Part shown: positions 36,963-47,200 of the stretch, piece by piece
Layout of the letters: every line of letters starts with the position of its first letter
Position numbering within the stretch: the first letter of the stretch is position 1
Assembly: GCF_001831495.1 (NCBI RefSeq)
Contig: NZ_CP017689.1
Coordinates: 2,790,001 to 2,854,000, forward strand
Length of the DNA stretch: 64,000 nt
Reading direction: 5' to 3'
Source: Thalassotalea crassostreae
Lineage (GTDB): Bacteria; Pseudomonadota; Gammaproteobacteria; Enterobacterales; Alteromonadaceae
The notes under the pieces: model-generated
Databases searched by the model: none
Told to the model about the DNA's origin: nothing
The model's input: only the letters and a program-made list of their open reading frames with translations
Position numbers and translations under genes: made by a program

Positions 36963-39212
36963 TTAGTTTTTACTAATCTTGTTGCCTGATAAATCTGCCG
37001 TATGAGGCCCACTCACACGTAACTCGACAACACTGATTTCTTGCGAAAGCGTATTGTTAGTAATCTTGCTAATTGGTTCACCAACGGTGTGTTCAACAAT
37101 AATTGGCGCTGAGTTTGATAACTCGTTTTTATGTACATGGGTTACTTGAACACCATGAAGGTAAAGGCTCGATTTAGACTTGTTTCGCTTGCCATTGCCA
37201 GTTTCATTTACCGTGTTATTTGTCATATTAAGATGAGGGCCAAATGTACTTTCATCGCTACCACCGCGGTACAATTTAACTAAAGCACCTTCGACGCCAT
37301 CAAAAGAATTATCCGTCAACGTTACGTATTCAGCGTTATAAATGCCTAGATCTTCGAGTTCTCTATCAAGACGTAAAATATCACCAGTCACGTTAGTGAA
37401 CTTGTTATTGTGTAATGATATATCGTCAGCAAAGGCACCATTTCCAGAGACGAAAAAGTGGAAAGAGTGATTTATGTCTAAATCTTCGATCACAGAGTTT
37501 TTCACTACTAAGCGATAATTAGCCGTCATGCCCCATTTCTTAGTTCTAACGACTGAGTTACCCGAAGAATCGGGGCTATTCTTGCCATTAATAACTACGC
37601 CATCAAGTGTTAAACTACCGCCATCTGCAATTTCAAACATGGTGCCACGTTCAACAGACAGTCTAGCTTTATGAGTATTTTCAGACTTAATAGAAAGCGT
37701 TTTATCAATAACGATAACTTTACGTTCATCGTAGTCACCATCGGCTAACACAATAACGTCACCATCATTTGCTGAATTAACTGCATTAAATAGCGCATCG
37801 CCACCGGGACTTACATTGACTACCTCACCACTAGCGAACTCAGTTTCTCCAACTACCTTGTCATACCAAGAAGGACCTGTCTGAGATTTTTTAATCGGTG
37901 TTAATGATTTATCAACGCCAATTGATTTACCAACTGGATATAGTAATCCATTTTCCGCGCGCTCTAGCTTGATTGACTCTACCTTAAAGCCAGCATCAAT
38001 CTCAGCAAGTACTTTTGTATTGCTGATATTTCCAGAAAACGCGATACCTGATACATCATCAAACAATGTAAACGGTTGCTTTTGGTTTTCATTAAACACT
38101 AAATTATGTTGAAATTTACTATCAATCGGAACAGCAGAGCGCTCAGCGTCGCTGCCGGCTGCAAGTTGGATATGTTCAACATTGATAATTGAGTTATTTT
38201 CAATCAATGCATTTTCAACTTGATGATAACGATTGATTGGTGAATTCGGAACACCATTCATCACGGTAAAGCCACTACCAAAACGGTAACCTGTCAAACC
38301 TTCCATGTAATTGTTGCGAATAATTTGATCTTTGTTGATCACTCGAATACCGCCAGTGTGATCGATTCCATTACCGAAAAACACATTACCTTCAATGATA
38401 TTGCCGTTACCGTGGCGCATCGTTAATGTGCCTCGAGATTCGAAAAACACGTTGTTGCGTAAATGGTTCTTGCCTGATTTAACAGAAATAATCTCTACTT
38501 CACCATTACAACGATCGAAGTAGTTATTCTCAACTAAAGTAAATGAATCTGTCAGTGAATGATGACTTGTGCCAATACGCAGTGTTTCACCGCCATTAGA
38601 ACCAAAAATAGGACGTGGACCGAAATAATTATGATCAATTTTATGATGATTTTCTTGGCTATCTTTGCTATTCAAACGTACCGCGACGGTAACGCCTTTG
38701 TTGCGTTTACCTGCTAAGTAGTTTTGGTCGAAGCGGTTATATTGACCGTAAATACCAACCCAATAATCAGACTCTTGTTTGTCTGGATTTGAATAATCTT
38801 CGATGACCGTTTCAGTCACACGAGAATGATAGGCATATTCTGTTTTGTTTTTGCGAAACGCAATCACTTCGCTACTTGGCGTATAACCATTTTTAAACAC
38901 TAAACCTGAAACAACCAAATATTTTCCAGCCATTCGTAAGTTTGATAAACCAGATAAAATCACTTTACCTTTAGTTTCTGCGGTTAACGTAATGGGTTGT
39001 TCTTTTGTACCTTTACCGGTGAAAAGAATTTCAAAATCAGTCCAAGTGCCATTGGCTAATTTTATGGTATCGCCTGGCTTTAAATTATTGACGGTAGATT
39101 TAAATGCATCTGGCGTTTTAACTAAAAATTCGGCGGCATTACTTGCGAAGCTAATTAAACTGATAGCGATAATACTAAAGGATTTTTGCAGGAGACGCTT
39201 ACGGTTAACCAT
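36963..39212 (-). CDS. PL6-family alginate lyase, two beta-helix domains
   Basis: Cleaves alginate by beta-elimination outside the cytoplasm. 749 residues, signal peptide of about 26 residues (SLISFASNAAEF). The first parallel beta-helix (~27-450) contains NGGETLRIGTSHHS and the RHGNGNIIEGNVFFGNG turn, which carry the catalytic Lys/Arg neighbourhood in PL6/chondroitinase-B folds. A second beta-helix follows (~470-749, starting VSPGGDALFNAVNSANDGDVI). The two-domain form is like the exo-acting PL6 lyase AlyGC of Glaciecola, so release of monomers is plausible. Confidence 0.88.
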   Translation of the reverse strand: MVNRKRLLQKSFSIIAISLISFASNAAEFLVKTPDAFKSTVNNLKPGDTIKLANGTWTDFEILFTGKGTKEQPITLTAETKGKVILSGLSNLRMAGKYLVVSGLVFKNGYTPSSEVIAFRKNKTEYAYHSRVTETVIEDYSNPDKQESDYWVGIYGQYNRFDQNYLAGKRNKGVTVAVRLNSKDSQENHHKIDHNYFGPRPIFGSNGGETLRIGTSHHSLTDSFTLVENNYFDRCNGEVEIISVKSGKNHLRNNVFFESRGTLTMRHGNGNIIEGNVFFGNGIDHTGGIRVINKDQIIRNNYMEGLTGYRFGSGFTVMNGVPNSPINRYHQVENALIENNSIINVEHIQLAAGSDAERSAVPIDSKFQHNLVFNENQKQPFTLFDDVSGIAFSGNISNTKVLAEIDAGFKVESIKLERAENGLLYPVGKSIGVDKSLTPIKKSQTGPSWYDKVVGETEFASGEVVNVSPGGDALFNAVNSANDGDVIVLADGDYDERKVIVIDKTLSIKSENTHKARLSVERGTMFEIADGGSLTLDGVVINGKNSPDSSGNSVVRTKKWGMTANYRLVVKNSVIEDLDINHSFHFFVSGNGAFADDISLHNNKFTNVTGDILRLDRELEDLGIYNAEYVTLTDNSFDGVEGALVKLYRGGSDESTFGPHLNMTNNTVNETGNGKRNKSKSSLYLHGVQVTHVHKNELSNSAPIIVEHTVGEPISKITNNTLSQEISVVELRVSGPHTADLSGNKISKN

Positions 39213-39229
39213 ATCAGTACTCTTTAAAC

Positions 39230-39278
39230 TTTGTGAAAAATTAAGGCTTTCTCTACTGCTTGTAATAGAAAGCCTTAA
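39230..39278 (-). terminator. Rho-independent terminator between reductase and PL6 genes
   Basis: Stem AAGGCTTTCT / AGAAAGCCTT with a short loop, followed by AATTTTTC on the minus strand, 25 bp before the PL6 start. It would separate the reductase message from the PL6-cupin-MFS-kinase-aldolase message or act as partial attenuation. Confidence 0.75.
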
Positions 39279-39307
39279 GTTACTTTATATGCTTATAGCA
39301 GCTTAAC

Positions 39308-39345
39308 GCCTTATCAAAATCAGGGAGAGAGTTTTGATAAGGCGT
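39308..39345 (-). terminator. Second stem-loop after the reductase gene
   Basis: Arms GCCTTATCAAAA / TTTTGATAAGGC, perfect 12 bp, loop about 14 nt, right after the reductase stop. No T run follows, so it could be a 3' stabiliser. Together with the next hairpin it makes a tandem pair. Confidence 0.6.
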
Positions 39346-39354
39346 CAGCTAAAA

Positions 39355-40236
39355 CTATTTGTTTTGACCAACGAAATAGTCAAAAATTACTGGCACATCA
39401 TTTTGACCAAGACCAGCATCTACAGCCGCCTGTAGGTTAGCAGATGTACCTTGAGCAATAAGTGATTCAGTGCCTAAATCAGCTACCATTTGGTTAAAGT
39501 AACCTAGATCTTTGTTTGCATTAGCAACCGAGAAACCTAATTTTTCCTCGCCATCTACTGCGTAGAACTTAGTGAACTGCATAAATGGTGAGTTTGATGG
39601 GCCAGCAGACATAATGTCGAATAATTGTTGACCATCAACACCTGCTGCTTTTGCAACAGCAAAGGCTTGTGACATCGCAGTAACCGTAGTCATACCAATA
39701 AAGTTATTGATCAATTTAGTTGTATGACCCGCACCAAGAGCACCAAGATGGAAAACGTTTTCACCTTGTTGTTCAAGGATCGGCTTAACTTTGTTAAAGG
39801 TATCAATATCACCTGCTGCCATGATGTTTAATAAGCCATCTTTTGCATGAGCAGGAGTACGACCTAGAGGCGCATCAATCATGCCACAGCCTTTTTCAGC
39901 TAGCGCAGCACCAATCTTACGAGTTGAATCTGGAATCGAAGTACCAAAATCAATAAGTGTTTTGCCTTCACTCATACCCGCTAAGATACCGTCTTCAGCA
40001 TATACAACTAATTCAACTACTTTAGAGGTAGTAAGCGCTAACATTACGATATCACTTTTTTCAGCTAATTCTTTACCTGTAGAAACTTCTGTAGCATTAC
40101 CTCGAGCAATAACTTTAGCAACAGCATCCTTGTTAAGGTCCATAACATTTACTTGAAAACCGCGTGTTTGCAGGTTTTCAACCATGTTTCCGCCCATAAG
40201 GCCAAGACCAATAAAACCAATAGTTGGCTTCGACAT
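39355..40236 (-). CDS. Beta-hydroxyacid-dehydrogenase-family reductase, probable DEH reductase
   Basis: 293 residues, 3-hydroxyisobutyrate dehydrogenase/tartronate semialdehyde reductase family. NAD(P)-binding GLGLMGGNM at 10-18, substrate motif DAPLGRTPAH at 121-130 (family: DAPVSGG) and catalytic Lys174 in GHTTKLINN. In marine alginate loci enzymes of this family reduce DEH (4-deoxy-L-erythro-5-hexoseulose uronate) to KDG, which fits this context exactly. The altered DAPLGRTPA instead of DAPVSGGxxG is shared by the DEH-reductase branch as far as I remember; without a search this is an inference. Confidence 0.83.
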   Translation of the reverse strand: MSKPTIGFIGLGLMGGNMVENLQTRGFQVNVMDLNKDAVAKVIARGNATEVSTGKELAEKSDIVMLALTTSKVVELVVYAEDGILAGMSEGKTLIDFGTSIPDSTRKIGAALAEKGCGMIDAPLGRTPAHAKDGLLNIMAAGDIDTFNKVKPILEQQGENVFHLGALGAGHTTKLINNFIGMTTVTAMSQAFAVAKAAGVDGQQLFDIMSAGPSNSPFMQFTKFYAVDGEEKLGFSVANANKDLGYFNQMVADLGTESLIAQGTSANLQAAVDAGLGQNDVPVIFDYFVGQNK

Positions 40237-40424
40237 AATTAACTCCTAAAAAATTAAGTTAGTGCTTAATTAAGTGTTATTTAGACACCTGTTATTATTT
40301 GCAGCACTATATTTTGAATGTAAATCTGAAATTCTAAATTGTTGTATTGTTCAGAATTTCATCTTGTTTGTAAGTGGACAGCATTATTGCTACCCACCAA
40401 TATTTTTATATCTATTTTGTGCGA

Positions 40425-43400
40425 TTAGAATTTAGCTTTAACACCAAACTCCCACTTAGTACCTGAACGAGAGTAATCGGCGATTGTTGTACCGTTACCA
40501 CGTGTATAAACTTGAGGTTCATTGGTTAAGTTAAGACCTTTAACAAATAAGCTCACGTTAGAATTAATTTTGTATTTAGCAGACATGTTCATGTATGTCG
40601 CATCTTGCACGTAGCGATGTGAACGGTCTGGGAACGGCAAGTTGTTTGGTTGGAAATATTCAGATCTGTACTTCCACATTAAACGTACTTGCGTGTCATG
40701 TCCTTCCCAGTAGATTGACGCTGATGCAACATCTTCTGAGAAACCGTATAAGTTAGCGTCAGCTACAACGCCAGGGCTACCTACTTCTTTGGTAACAAAG
40801 TCTGAATCCGCATGGTTCCAAGCAAACTTAGTACCTAAACCATTGAACGGGTATGGTAAGTCAACAAAGTGCATTTGACCTGAGAATTCAACGCCCTTAA
40901 TCACTGATTCGTCATCTGACGTTTGCTGAACTTGATGGCTCACATCAGGGTATATAGAGTCTTCGAATTCGCCAGCTCCTTCATCTAAACCGATAACGAT
41001 ATCACGTTGCTCTACGATACTTTCGTAACCACCGGTAAACGACTTATGATAAAGAGCAACACTGAATGCAGCGTCTTCCGAAGGATAATATTCAAATGAT
41101 AAATCTAAGTTAGTCGCTGTGTAAGGATCTAAGTGGTTACCATTGGCGTTACCACCACGAATAACTTGTGAATAATCTGTATTTTCATCCGGATCACACA
41201 CGGTATCATCTTCATCTTCACAAGTTTGATAACTTACGCCGGCAGACATCGCGTTCATTTGGAAACGCGACATCGAGCGATAAGCTGCGGTACGAACGTA
41301 AAACGCATCAGTTAACATGAACGTTAAGTTTAAGCTTGGTAAAACTTCGGTGTAATCAGAATCAAGTGTTACGCGCTCTATATCACCCGTTATATTAGTA
41401 GCGGCTTCCCATGTCGTATTATCGTCAATGGTCGTTGCTGTTATATAAACTTTATCACCCCAGCCTTCTGAATGAGTTTCAGTTTTAACTACACGAACAC
41501 CAACGTTACCAAATACTGGAATGTCCCCAATTTGAGTGTCGATATTAGCCATTGCATAGACTGCAGTAATCGTTTCTTCGACATCAACGTCACTACCGTC
41601 ACGACCGTCTGCACGTTCGCCGATGTCTTGGAATTCAGTACCCGGTGAACCAGGAATTTGACCTAAAACTTGACCAATAAAACATTTGTGATCATACGTC
41701 GCGTAACGCGTTGCATCACCACCATCACCTGGCTCTTCAGTAAATTGAATGTTGTTCGAGTGATTGTTAGGACAGTTGTCAATAATGCCATTGATTAATT
41801 CTGAATTTGCATCTGGGTTATTTACCTCCCAGTCATTATCTTCATTATCACTCGCACCATAAACTTGCGAACCATCTGACAGCGATAGTGATACATCATT
41901 GGCTTTGTAATCGACTAAATTCTCAACCGAGTAGCGAACACCTGCTTTAATACTCGATAAATATTCGTTATCTAGTTGATATTCACCGTCAAAATTAATT
42001 GCAGTAATATCATCTTTACGATGCTCGTGTGCACGGCGATATTCTACATAGGCATGACCATCTTGAACAAAGTTACCCATGTAACTTGCATCAAATGCTT
42101 GCGACGCATTAAAACCTGTTTGACCTGGCGCTCGACGCTCATCATCTAACCATGTAAGTGTTGGTACGTTACGCCCTCTAAAGTCTAACGCATAGTTGTA
42201 ATAACCATCATCAGTATTAGGGGTACGGAATTTTGTACGGTGGCGTAAACGGTAACGATATGATTCAGAATAAGAAAGATCTAAGCCTAGTGTTAAATCA
42301 TCATTAGGTGTGAATTCGAGTTCAATACCACCACCACGATATTCGTCGTCTTGTGTACGATGTTCACCTTGTAGCGTTGGTCGAGCTTCGCCCGTTGCAT
42401 AAAGTAACGTACGGTCATCAGCAACAACATGATCTTCTAGATAACGAGTTCTTGTGCTTAGCGCAAGCTCCATTCGTTTTTCTGTATATTCTAAATCTGA
42501 ATGTTCGTAATCTAAGTTAATATTCCATTGATCATTTGGCACCCATTGGAAGGTAAGCACAGCACCTGTGCGAATATCTTCATCTTCACCTGTACGCCAA
42601 TACGCATCATAAGGAACATAAAACATACTGCTTTCATCAAAATCAGCTAAAACTGTATCGTCTGGGCCACCGCCATCAATCTCAGGAGAGCGACCAACTC
42701 GACCGGCACTGACACCTTGAGAGCCCGTTGCACAGTTATCACCACCATTTAAGGCTGTTCCATCTGCAGCGCGAAGTGCACACACCCCCATTTGCGAACT
42801 ACCGCCGTAGTTTTCTTCTGGGTTAGCTGAGTCAGAATGGTTAAAACCAATTGTAAAGCCCATGTCACCGAAGTCGGTTTCAAATTGTTGTACAGTAGAA
42901 ACAACAAATTTACTTCCCCACGGATCTACATCACCGTCAACATCATCATAATAAGAATTATAAATGCCAGCTACTTGAAACGTTGTTTCACTTTCACCAT
43001 AATCAACCGCGCGCAATGAGTTAACATCAATGGTACCTGACGTACCACCTTCAACTAAATCGGCCTGTTGTGATTTATAAATAACAACCTTATCGACAAG
43101 CTCTGATGGGAATTTTTTAAAATTAACAGCACGACCTGGGCCAGCGTTGGTAATGGTGCGGCCATTAAATGTAGAATAGCCCCAATATGAACCTAATCCA
43201 CGAATTGATATTTCGTTTTGACTACCTTTTAGTCGATGACCAGACGCACCAGGAATATTTTCTATAACATCGGATAATGATAAACCAGGTAAATCACCAA
43301 AGTCTGCAGCAGCAACTGCATCTACTATAGCTGTATTATTTTTCTTTTCATTCAATGAGCGGGTCATTGTGCGACGAATGCCACCACTAACTTCAATGAT

Positions 43401-43598
43401 TTCTATTTCGCCTTCTTGTACAACTGTATCTGCTGATGTACTTACTTGTTCTACTTCTACACTTTCTTCTTCTTCCGCAGCTAATGTTGGAAAAGCAAGT
43501 GCAGTAAGTAATGTTGATGTACATAGCAATCGTTTACTATAGCCGCCCTGATGACGTAAAACGTAGCTTATTTTATTTAACTTATTCATAGTAGCCAT
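40425..43598 (-). CDS. TonB-dependent receptor for alginate oligosaccharides
   Basis: 1057 residues from the ATG at 43598 (GGAAAATATCA before it; a longer frame starts at 43709 without cause). Signal peptide of ~36 residues ending FPTLAAEEE, TonB box region EIEIIEVSGG, plug domain with DVIENIPGASGHRLKGSQNEISIRG-like sequence, and a 22-strand barrel ending in GVKAKF with terminal Phe. Size and proteobacterial oligosaccharide-receptor start (RRTMTRSLNEKKNNTAIVDA) fit TBDRs in polysaccharide loci. Position at the head of the alginate genes points to alginate oligomers. Confidence 0.88.
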   Translation of the reverse strand: MATMNKLNKISYVLRHQGGYSKRLLCTSTLLTALAFPTLAAEEEESVEVEQVSTSADTVVQEGEIEIIEVSGGIRRTMTRSLNEKKNNTAIVDAVAAADFGDLPGLSLSDVIENIPGASGHRLKGSQNEISIRGLGSYWGYSTFNGRTITNAGPGRAVNFKKFPSELVDKVVIYKSQQADLVEGGTSGTIDVNSLRAVDYGESETTFQVAGIYNSYYDDVDGDVDPWGSKFVVSTVQQFETDFGDMGFTIGFNHSDSANPEENYGGSSQMGVCALRAADGTALNGGDNCATGSQGVSAGRVGRSPEIDGGGPDDTVLADFDESSMFYVPYDAYWRTGEDEDIRTGAVLTFQWVPNDQWNINLDYEHSDLEYTEKRMELALSTRTRYLEDHVVADDRTLLYATGEARPTLQGEHRTQDDEYRGGGIELEFTPNDDLTLGLDLSYSESYRYRLRHRTKFRTPNTDDGYYNYALDFRGRNVPTLTWLDDERRAPGQTGFNASQAFDASYMGNFVQDGHAYVEYRRAHEHRKDDITAINFDGEYQLDNEYLSSIKAGVRYSVENLVDYKANDVSLSLSDGSQVYGASDNEDNDWEVNNPDANSELINGIIDNCPNNHSNNIQFTEEPGDGGDATRYATYDHKCFIGQVLGQIPGSPGTEFQDIGERADGRDGSDVDVEETITAVYAMANIDTQIGDIPVFGNVGVRVVKTETHSEGWGDKVYITATTIDDNTTWEAATNITGDIERVTLDSDYTEVLPSLNLTFMLTDAFYVRTAAYRSMSRFQMNAMSAGVSYQTCEDEDDTVCDPDENTDYSQVIRGGNANGNHLDPYTATNLDLSFEYYPSEDAAFSVALYHKSFTGGYESIVEQRDIVIGLDEGAGEFEDSIYPDVSHQVQQTSDDESVIKGVEFSGQMHFVDLPYPFNGLGTKFAWNHADSDFVTKEVGSPGVVADANLYGFSEDVASASIYWEGHDTQVRLMWKYRSEYFQPNNLPFPDRSHRYVQDATYMNMSAKYKINSNVSLFVKGLNLTNEPQVYTRGNGTTIADYSRSGTKWEFGVKAKF

Positions 43599-43666
43599 TG
43601 ATATTTTCCGTTTAGTTATAGTTTTTATATTCAATAGAGCTTTATTAAAGCTACATAAAGCCACAT

Positions 43667-43688
43667 TGTCAACCCTTTGGTAATACAA
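43667..43688 (-). promoter_or_regulatory. TBDR promoter -35 with adjoining GntR-type operator
   Basis: The minus strand has TTGACA (43672-43667) with an AT-rich -10 region about 17 bases on. Directly upstream is TTGTATTACCA (43688-43678), fitting the FadR/GntR operator pattern TnGTnnnACnA, also found before the lipoprotein and both GntR genes. Confidence 0.6.
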
Positions 43689-44055
43689 AAACACTATAAA
43701 CCCAACCAAAAGGCTTTACCAATTAAAAACCAACAAGATAACCAAAAAAACATAAAGTGAGAAAAATAAAATCATCAGTTTTGGTCTGCAAGCTACCGCC
43801 ATCACTACTGACCAGGGCCAAATCATTAGGAATTATTATCTGAATTTCGTTATAATTAGCAGGTTACAAACATATATTTTCGTAGCAAAAAAATAAATAA
43901 TTAAAAACACCAACCTCACCCATTAACACCTATGCAACATGCGGTTTACTTGACGTTCACAAATTTAAAACATTAAATCAAACCAAAAGTTACAGCATGA
44001 TATACATAAATATTCAGATGATCCCTTCTAACACCCACTCCGCCAATGAATAGGT

Positions 44056-44084
44056 CAAATAATTTTGACTACCAAAATTATTTG
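44056..44084. repeat. Perfect 12-bp inverted repeat
   Basis: CAAATAATTTTG - ACTAC - CAAAATTATTTG. In the divergent control region, about 150 bp before the main lipoprotein promoter. Could be a protein-binding dyad or a cruciform/hairpin; no T run for termination. Confidence 0.75.
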
Positions 44085-44130
44085 CGGTTCTCATCATGTC
44101 GAACAAAATTTTCCCCGATGGCTAGTAATC

Positions 44131-44149
44131 AATGGCTTGGCAAGCCATT
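44131..44149. promoter_or_regulatory. Perfect 19-bp palindrome, operator candidate
   Basis: AATGGCTTG-G-CAAGCCATT, perfectly symmetric about one base. Placed just upstream of two TTGACA promoters of the lipoprotein gene. The sequence is unlike the TACCAA sites, so a second regulator may bind here. Confidence 0.6.
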
Positions 44150-44168
44150 TCATCTTTAAAGGAAGGAT

Positions 44169-44197
44169 TTGACAAAAGAGTCGCTTTAAAATATTTT
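44169..44197 (+). promoter_or_regulatory. Sigma-70-like promoter P1 of the lipoprotein gene
   Basis: TTGACA at 44169-44174, 17-bp spacer, TATTTT at 44192-44197. Confidence 0.5.
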
Positions 44198-44208
44198 AAA
44201 CATAGCGG

Positions 44209-44236
44209 TTGACAAAATTGTTGTACAAATTATGAT
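44209..44236 (+). promoter_or_regulatory. Sigma-70-like promoter P2 of the lipoprotein gene
   Basis: TTGACA at 44209-44214, 16-bp spacer, TATGAT at 44231-44236. The best promoter match near the plus arm; start of RNA expected about 44243. Confidence 0.7.
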
Positions 44237-44263
44237 TACAATGTAAACCAATTTGCCACGACA

Positions 44264-44274
44264 TTGTTTTACCA
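44264..44274 (+). promoter_or_regulatory. GntR/FadR-type operator candidate
   Basis: TTGTTTTACCA fits TnGTnnnACnA. It lies about 20 bp after the expected RNA start of P2, a position suited to repression. It continues as ACCAAAAAC, as do the sites at 48397 and 49633. Confidence 0.55.
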
Positions 44275-44296
44275 AAAACACAACAGGATTATAATA

Positions 44297-47200
44297 ATGA
44301 AAAAGTTAATGAATAAAACATTCGTGATGACTGCTATGGCTTTGGCTATAGTTGGTTGTGATGATACAGATACATTACCAGATAAGAATGGTAACCATTT
44401 CGGTCAAATAGCATTGGAAGGTAGCCCAGTAGTAGGTGAAACGATGTCAGTAACTGTTACCGATGGTAATGGTGTTGATGCGTCAGCAATAACCTATAGC
44501 TGGATGGCTGATGGCCTAGCTATTGAAGGTGCAACTTCAAGCTCTTACGTTATTACTTCCGCTGAAGCTGGTGCGGCAATTTCTGTAACTGCAGCATACA
44601 CAGATGACGACAACTTTTCAGAGGTTCTAACTTCTAACGAAACTAGTTCGGTATTAATGAACATCAAAGGTGTTGTCACTATTTCAGGTATTTTGGCATC
44701 TGGTAAGCTGTTGACAGCAAATGTAACTGACGAAAACGATATTGGTGCTGACGGGATCGTTTTTGCCTGGTTTGCAGACGATGTTGTTATTGAAGGTGCT
44801 AATGAAGCGACTTTAGCACTTACTGATGAATTAATTGGTAAAGTAATCACTGTTACCGCAACTTATACCGATGGCGAAAACTTTAGCGAAGCAATCGTTT
44901 CAGCTGCTACTGCCGCAGTTGATGTTGCTGGCGAAAATGTTCCAGCAACGTTTTTGAATTTAGCTGTAACAACATCTAAAGATGTTAGCGATCAGATTAC
45001 CGGCACGATCGGAGTTGATGATGGCGATGTTGGTGAATCTTCAATTATGGCACAAACAAATACCTCGACTATGTACGGTACATTCTCTATCGATACATCA
45101 GGTAATTGGACATACTCTCTAAATACCGCTGCTGCTGCTGTATTAGCATTAGTTGATGCAAGCGATACAATAAACGATACGATTTCTATTCAGTCAGCAG
45201 ATGGTACGATGGCTAATTTTGTTATTACCATTGCAGGTCTTGATGCTGTTGAAGCGCGTAAAGTAGCAAGAATTACCGATTCAAGTGATAGCAATAGTAG
45301 TGATAATAGCGGTAAAGGTGATGCCGGCGAACTTCGCTACAAATTAGCTGAAGACCTTAAAAAAGGTAAACTGACCGTTTCTTTCATGAAAGAAGACAAT
45401 GCCTACGGTATTGATCCTAACCCGGAAAAAAGTGGTGATAAAGATGCTTATATCACTTTATTTGGCACATCGGGTAGTGTAAACAACTCCATTGTTGATT
45501 TGCGCATCCAATCAGGTCAATTTGCCATCCGTAACATAGATGATGAAATTACTATTCCGTTCGAACCTGGTGTTTGGACCGACGTTGAAATGACTTGGGA
45601 TGCAACTAATGCCACAAACGATGTTGCACCGTTAGTTACTGTAACTATCAATGGTGAAAGTGTGTTGAGCGGGGAGTTTTCTTCGCCATCAAGATCACTT
45701 GGTAATGTAATTGACGGCGTTGATTTTGTCGCTTTTAAATTTGGTGATGACGGCAGTTCTATTGCCGATGCAGCGTATTATATCGATGACATTAAAATCT
45801 ATTCTGATTTAGCAGGAACTGAACTTGTCTTCGCTGATGATTTTGAAAAGAAAGATGTTGGTTACAACTTAGATCCAGATATAAACAACGATCCTCTTCT
45901 TGAATATCACCCGAATACGTTTGAAGCGGTTGTTTATGAAATTGAAGCAGTAGACCCTAACGTACCAGTAAACAAAAAAGCGACGTTTGACGGTTTAACT
46001 GCAACAACTGCCAATGACAATTCTTCGGATTTAACAGGCACAATTACTGTAACTGATGCTGACGAAGGTCAAAGCCTTGCCACAGTGCAAACAGACACTG
46101 TAACTAGCTATGGTACATTCTCTATCGCTGCTAATGGCGATTGGGTTTACAAATTGGATACTGCTAATTCAGCTGTTGCAGCACTCGTTAGCGTATCAGA
46201 TACATTGACTGATGAAATTACTATTACCTCTGTTGATGCTACTGAAGCAACGTTCACTGTTACTATTACCGGTAAAGGTGCAGCCGTTAATACACCTGCG
46301 ACGTTTAGTGGTTTAGCAATAACGACAACAAATGACATCACAGCTGAATTAACCGGTAAAGTCACAATTACCGATGCAGATGCGGGCGAAAGCTTCGCGA
46401 CAGTGCAAACTGACACTGTTACTACGTATGGTACTTTCTCTATTACTGCTGATGGCGACTGGACATATGAGTTAGACACTGCTGATAGCACTATTTCATC
46501 ATTATCAGGTTCATCAGATTCAGTTATGGATGAAGTCACTATAGAGTCAACCGATGGCACGACAGAAAAACTTGTGATAACCATCACCGGTACTAGTAAT
46601 GAAGCACCTAACAATGTCGCTAAAATAGTTGATTCGACAGATACAACAAGTGGTGTAAAAGACGGTAAAGGTGAAACTGGTGAACTCTATTACGACTTCC
46701 CGACTGACATGAATGAAGGTCAGGTATCTGTATCAATCCTTTATAGCGATACAGAAACAGAATCTGCTTACATTTCACTTTATACAGAAGGCGGGTCGAC
46801 ATGTTGTTTAGTCGGTGAATTAAAATTAGACGAAGGTAAATTTAGCTTACGCGATAATGATGGAGGAAATGACCCTATTGGTGCTCCTAACTTCACTCCT
46901 GGTACATGGATTGACGTGAAGCTTACTTGGAATACAACAAGTACAACCGAGCCAGGTACATACAGTGTCATTATCGATGATGTTGTTTATGGACCGTTCA
47001 AGTCGGAAAACTTAACACCAAACATTCCAGTTGTTTCTACGACAGTTAGACTTGCATCAGATGGCAAACTGTCTACCGATGCTATCTATGTCGATAACTA
47101 TAACGTTTATTCAGATGAAGCAGGTACAATGCCAGTAATGGAAGAAGATTTTGAAGACTTCGATGTTGATACATCGCTTGTTGGTCAAGACCCATTTGGC

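Larger units (their letters stand above)
43710..44296. other. Intergenic control region between the divergent alginate arms
   Basis: Nearly 600 bp without a gene. It contains a perfect 12-bp inverted repeat (44056-44084), a perfect 19-bp palindrome (44131-44149), two sigma-70-like promoters for the plus arm and one GntR-type operator (44264-44274). Each is listed separately. Confidence 0.7.

Noticed and set aside
36963..39212. Chondroitinase B as the function of the PL6 gene
   Set aside because: Same fold family, but all neighbours are alginate genes and no glycosaminoglycan-processing genes are present.
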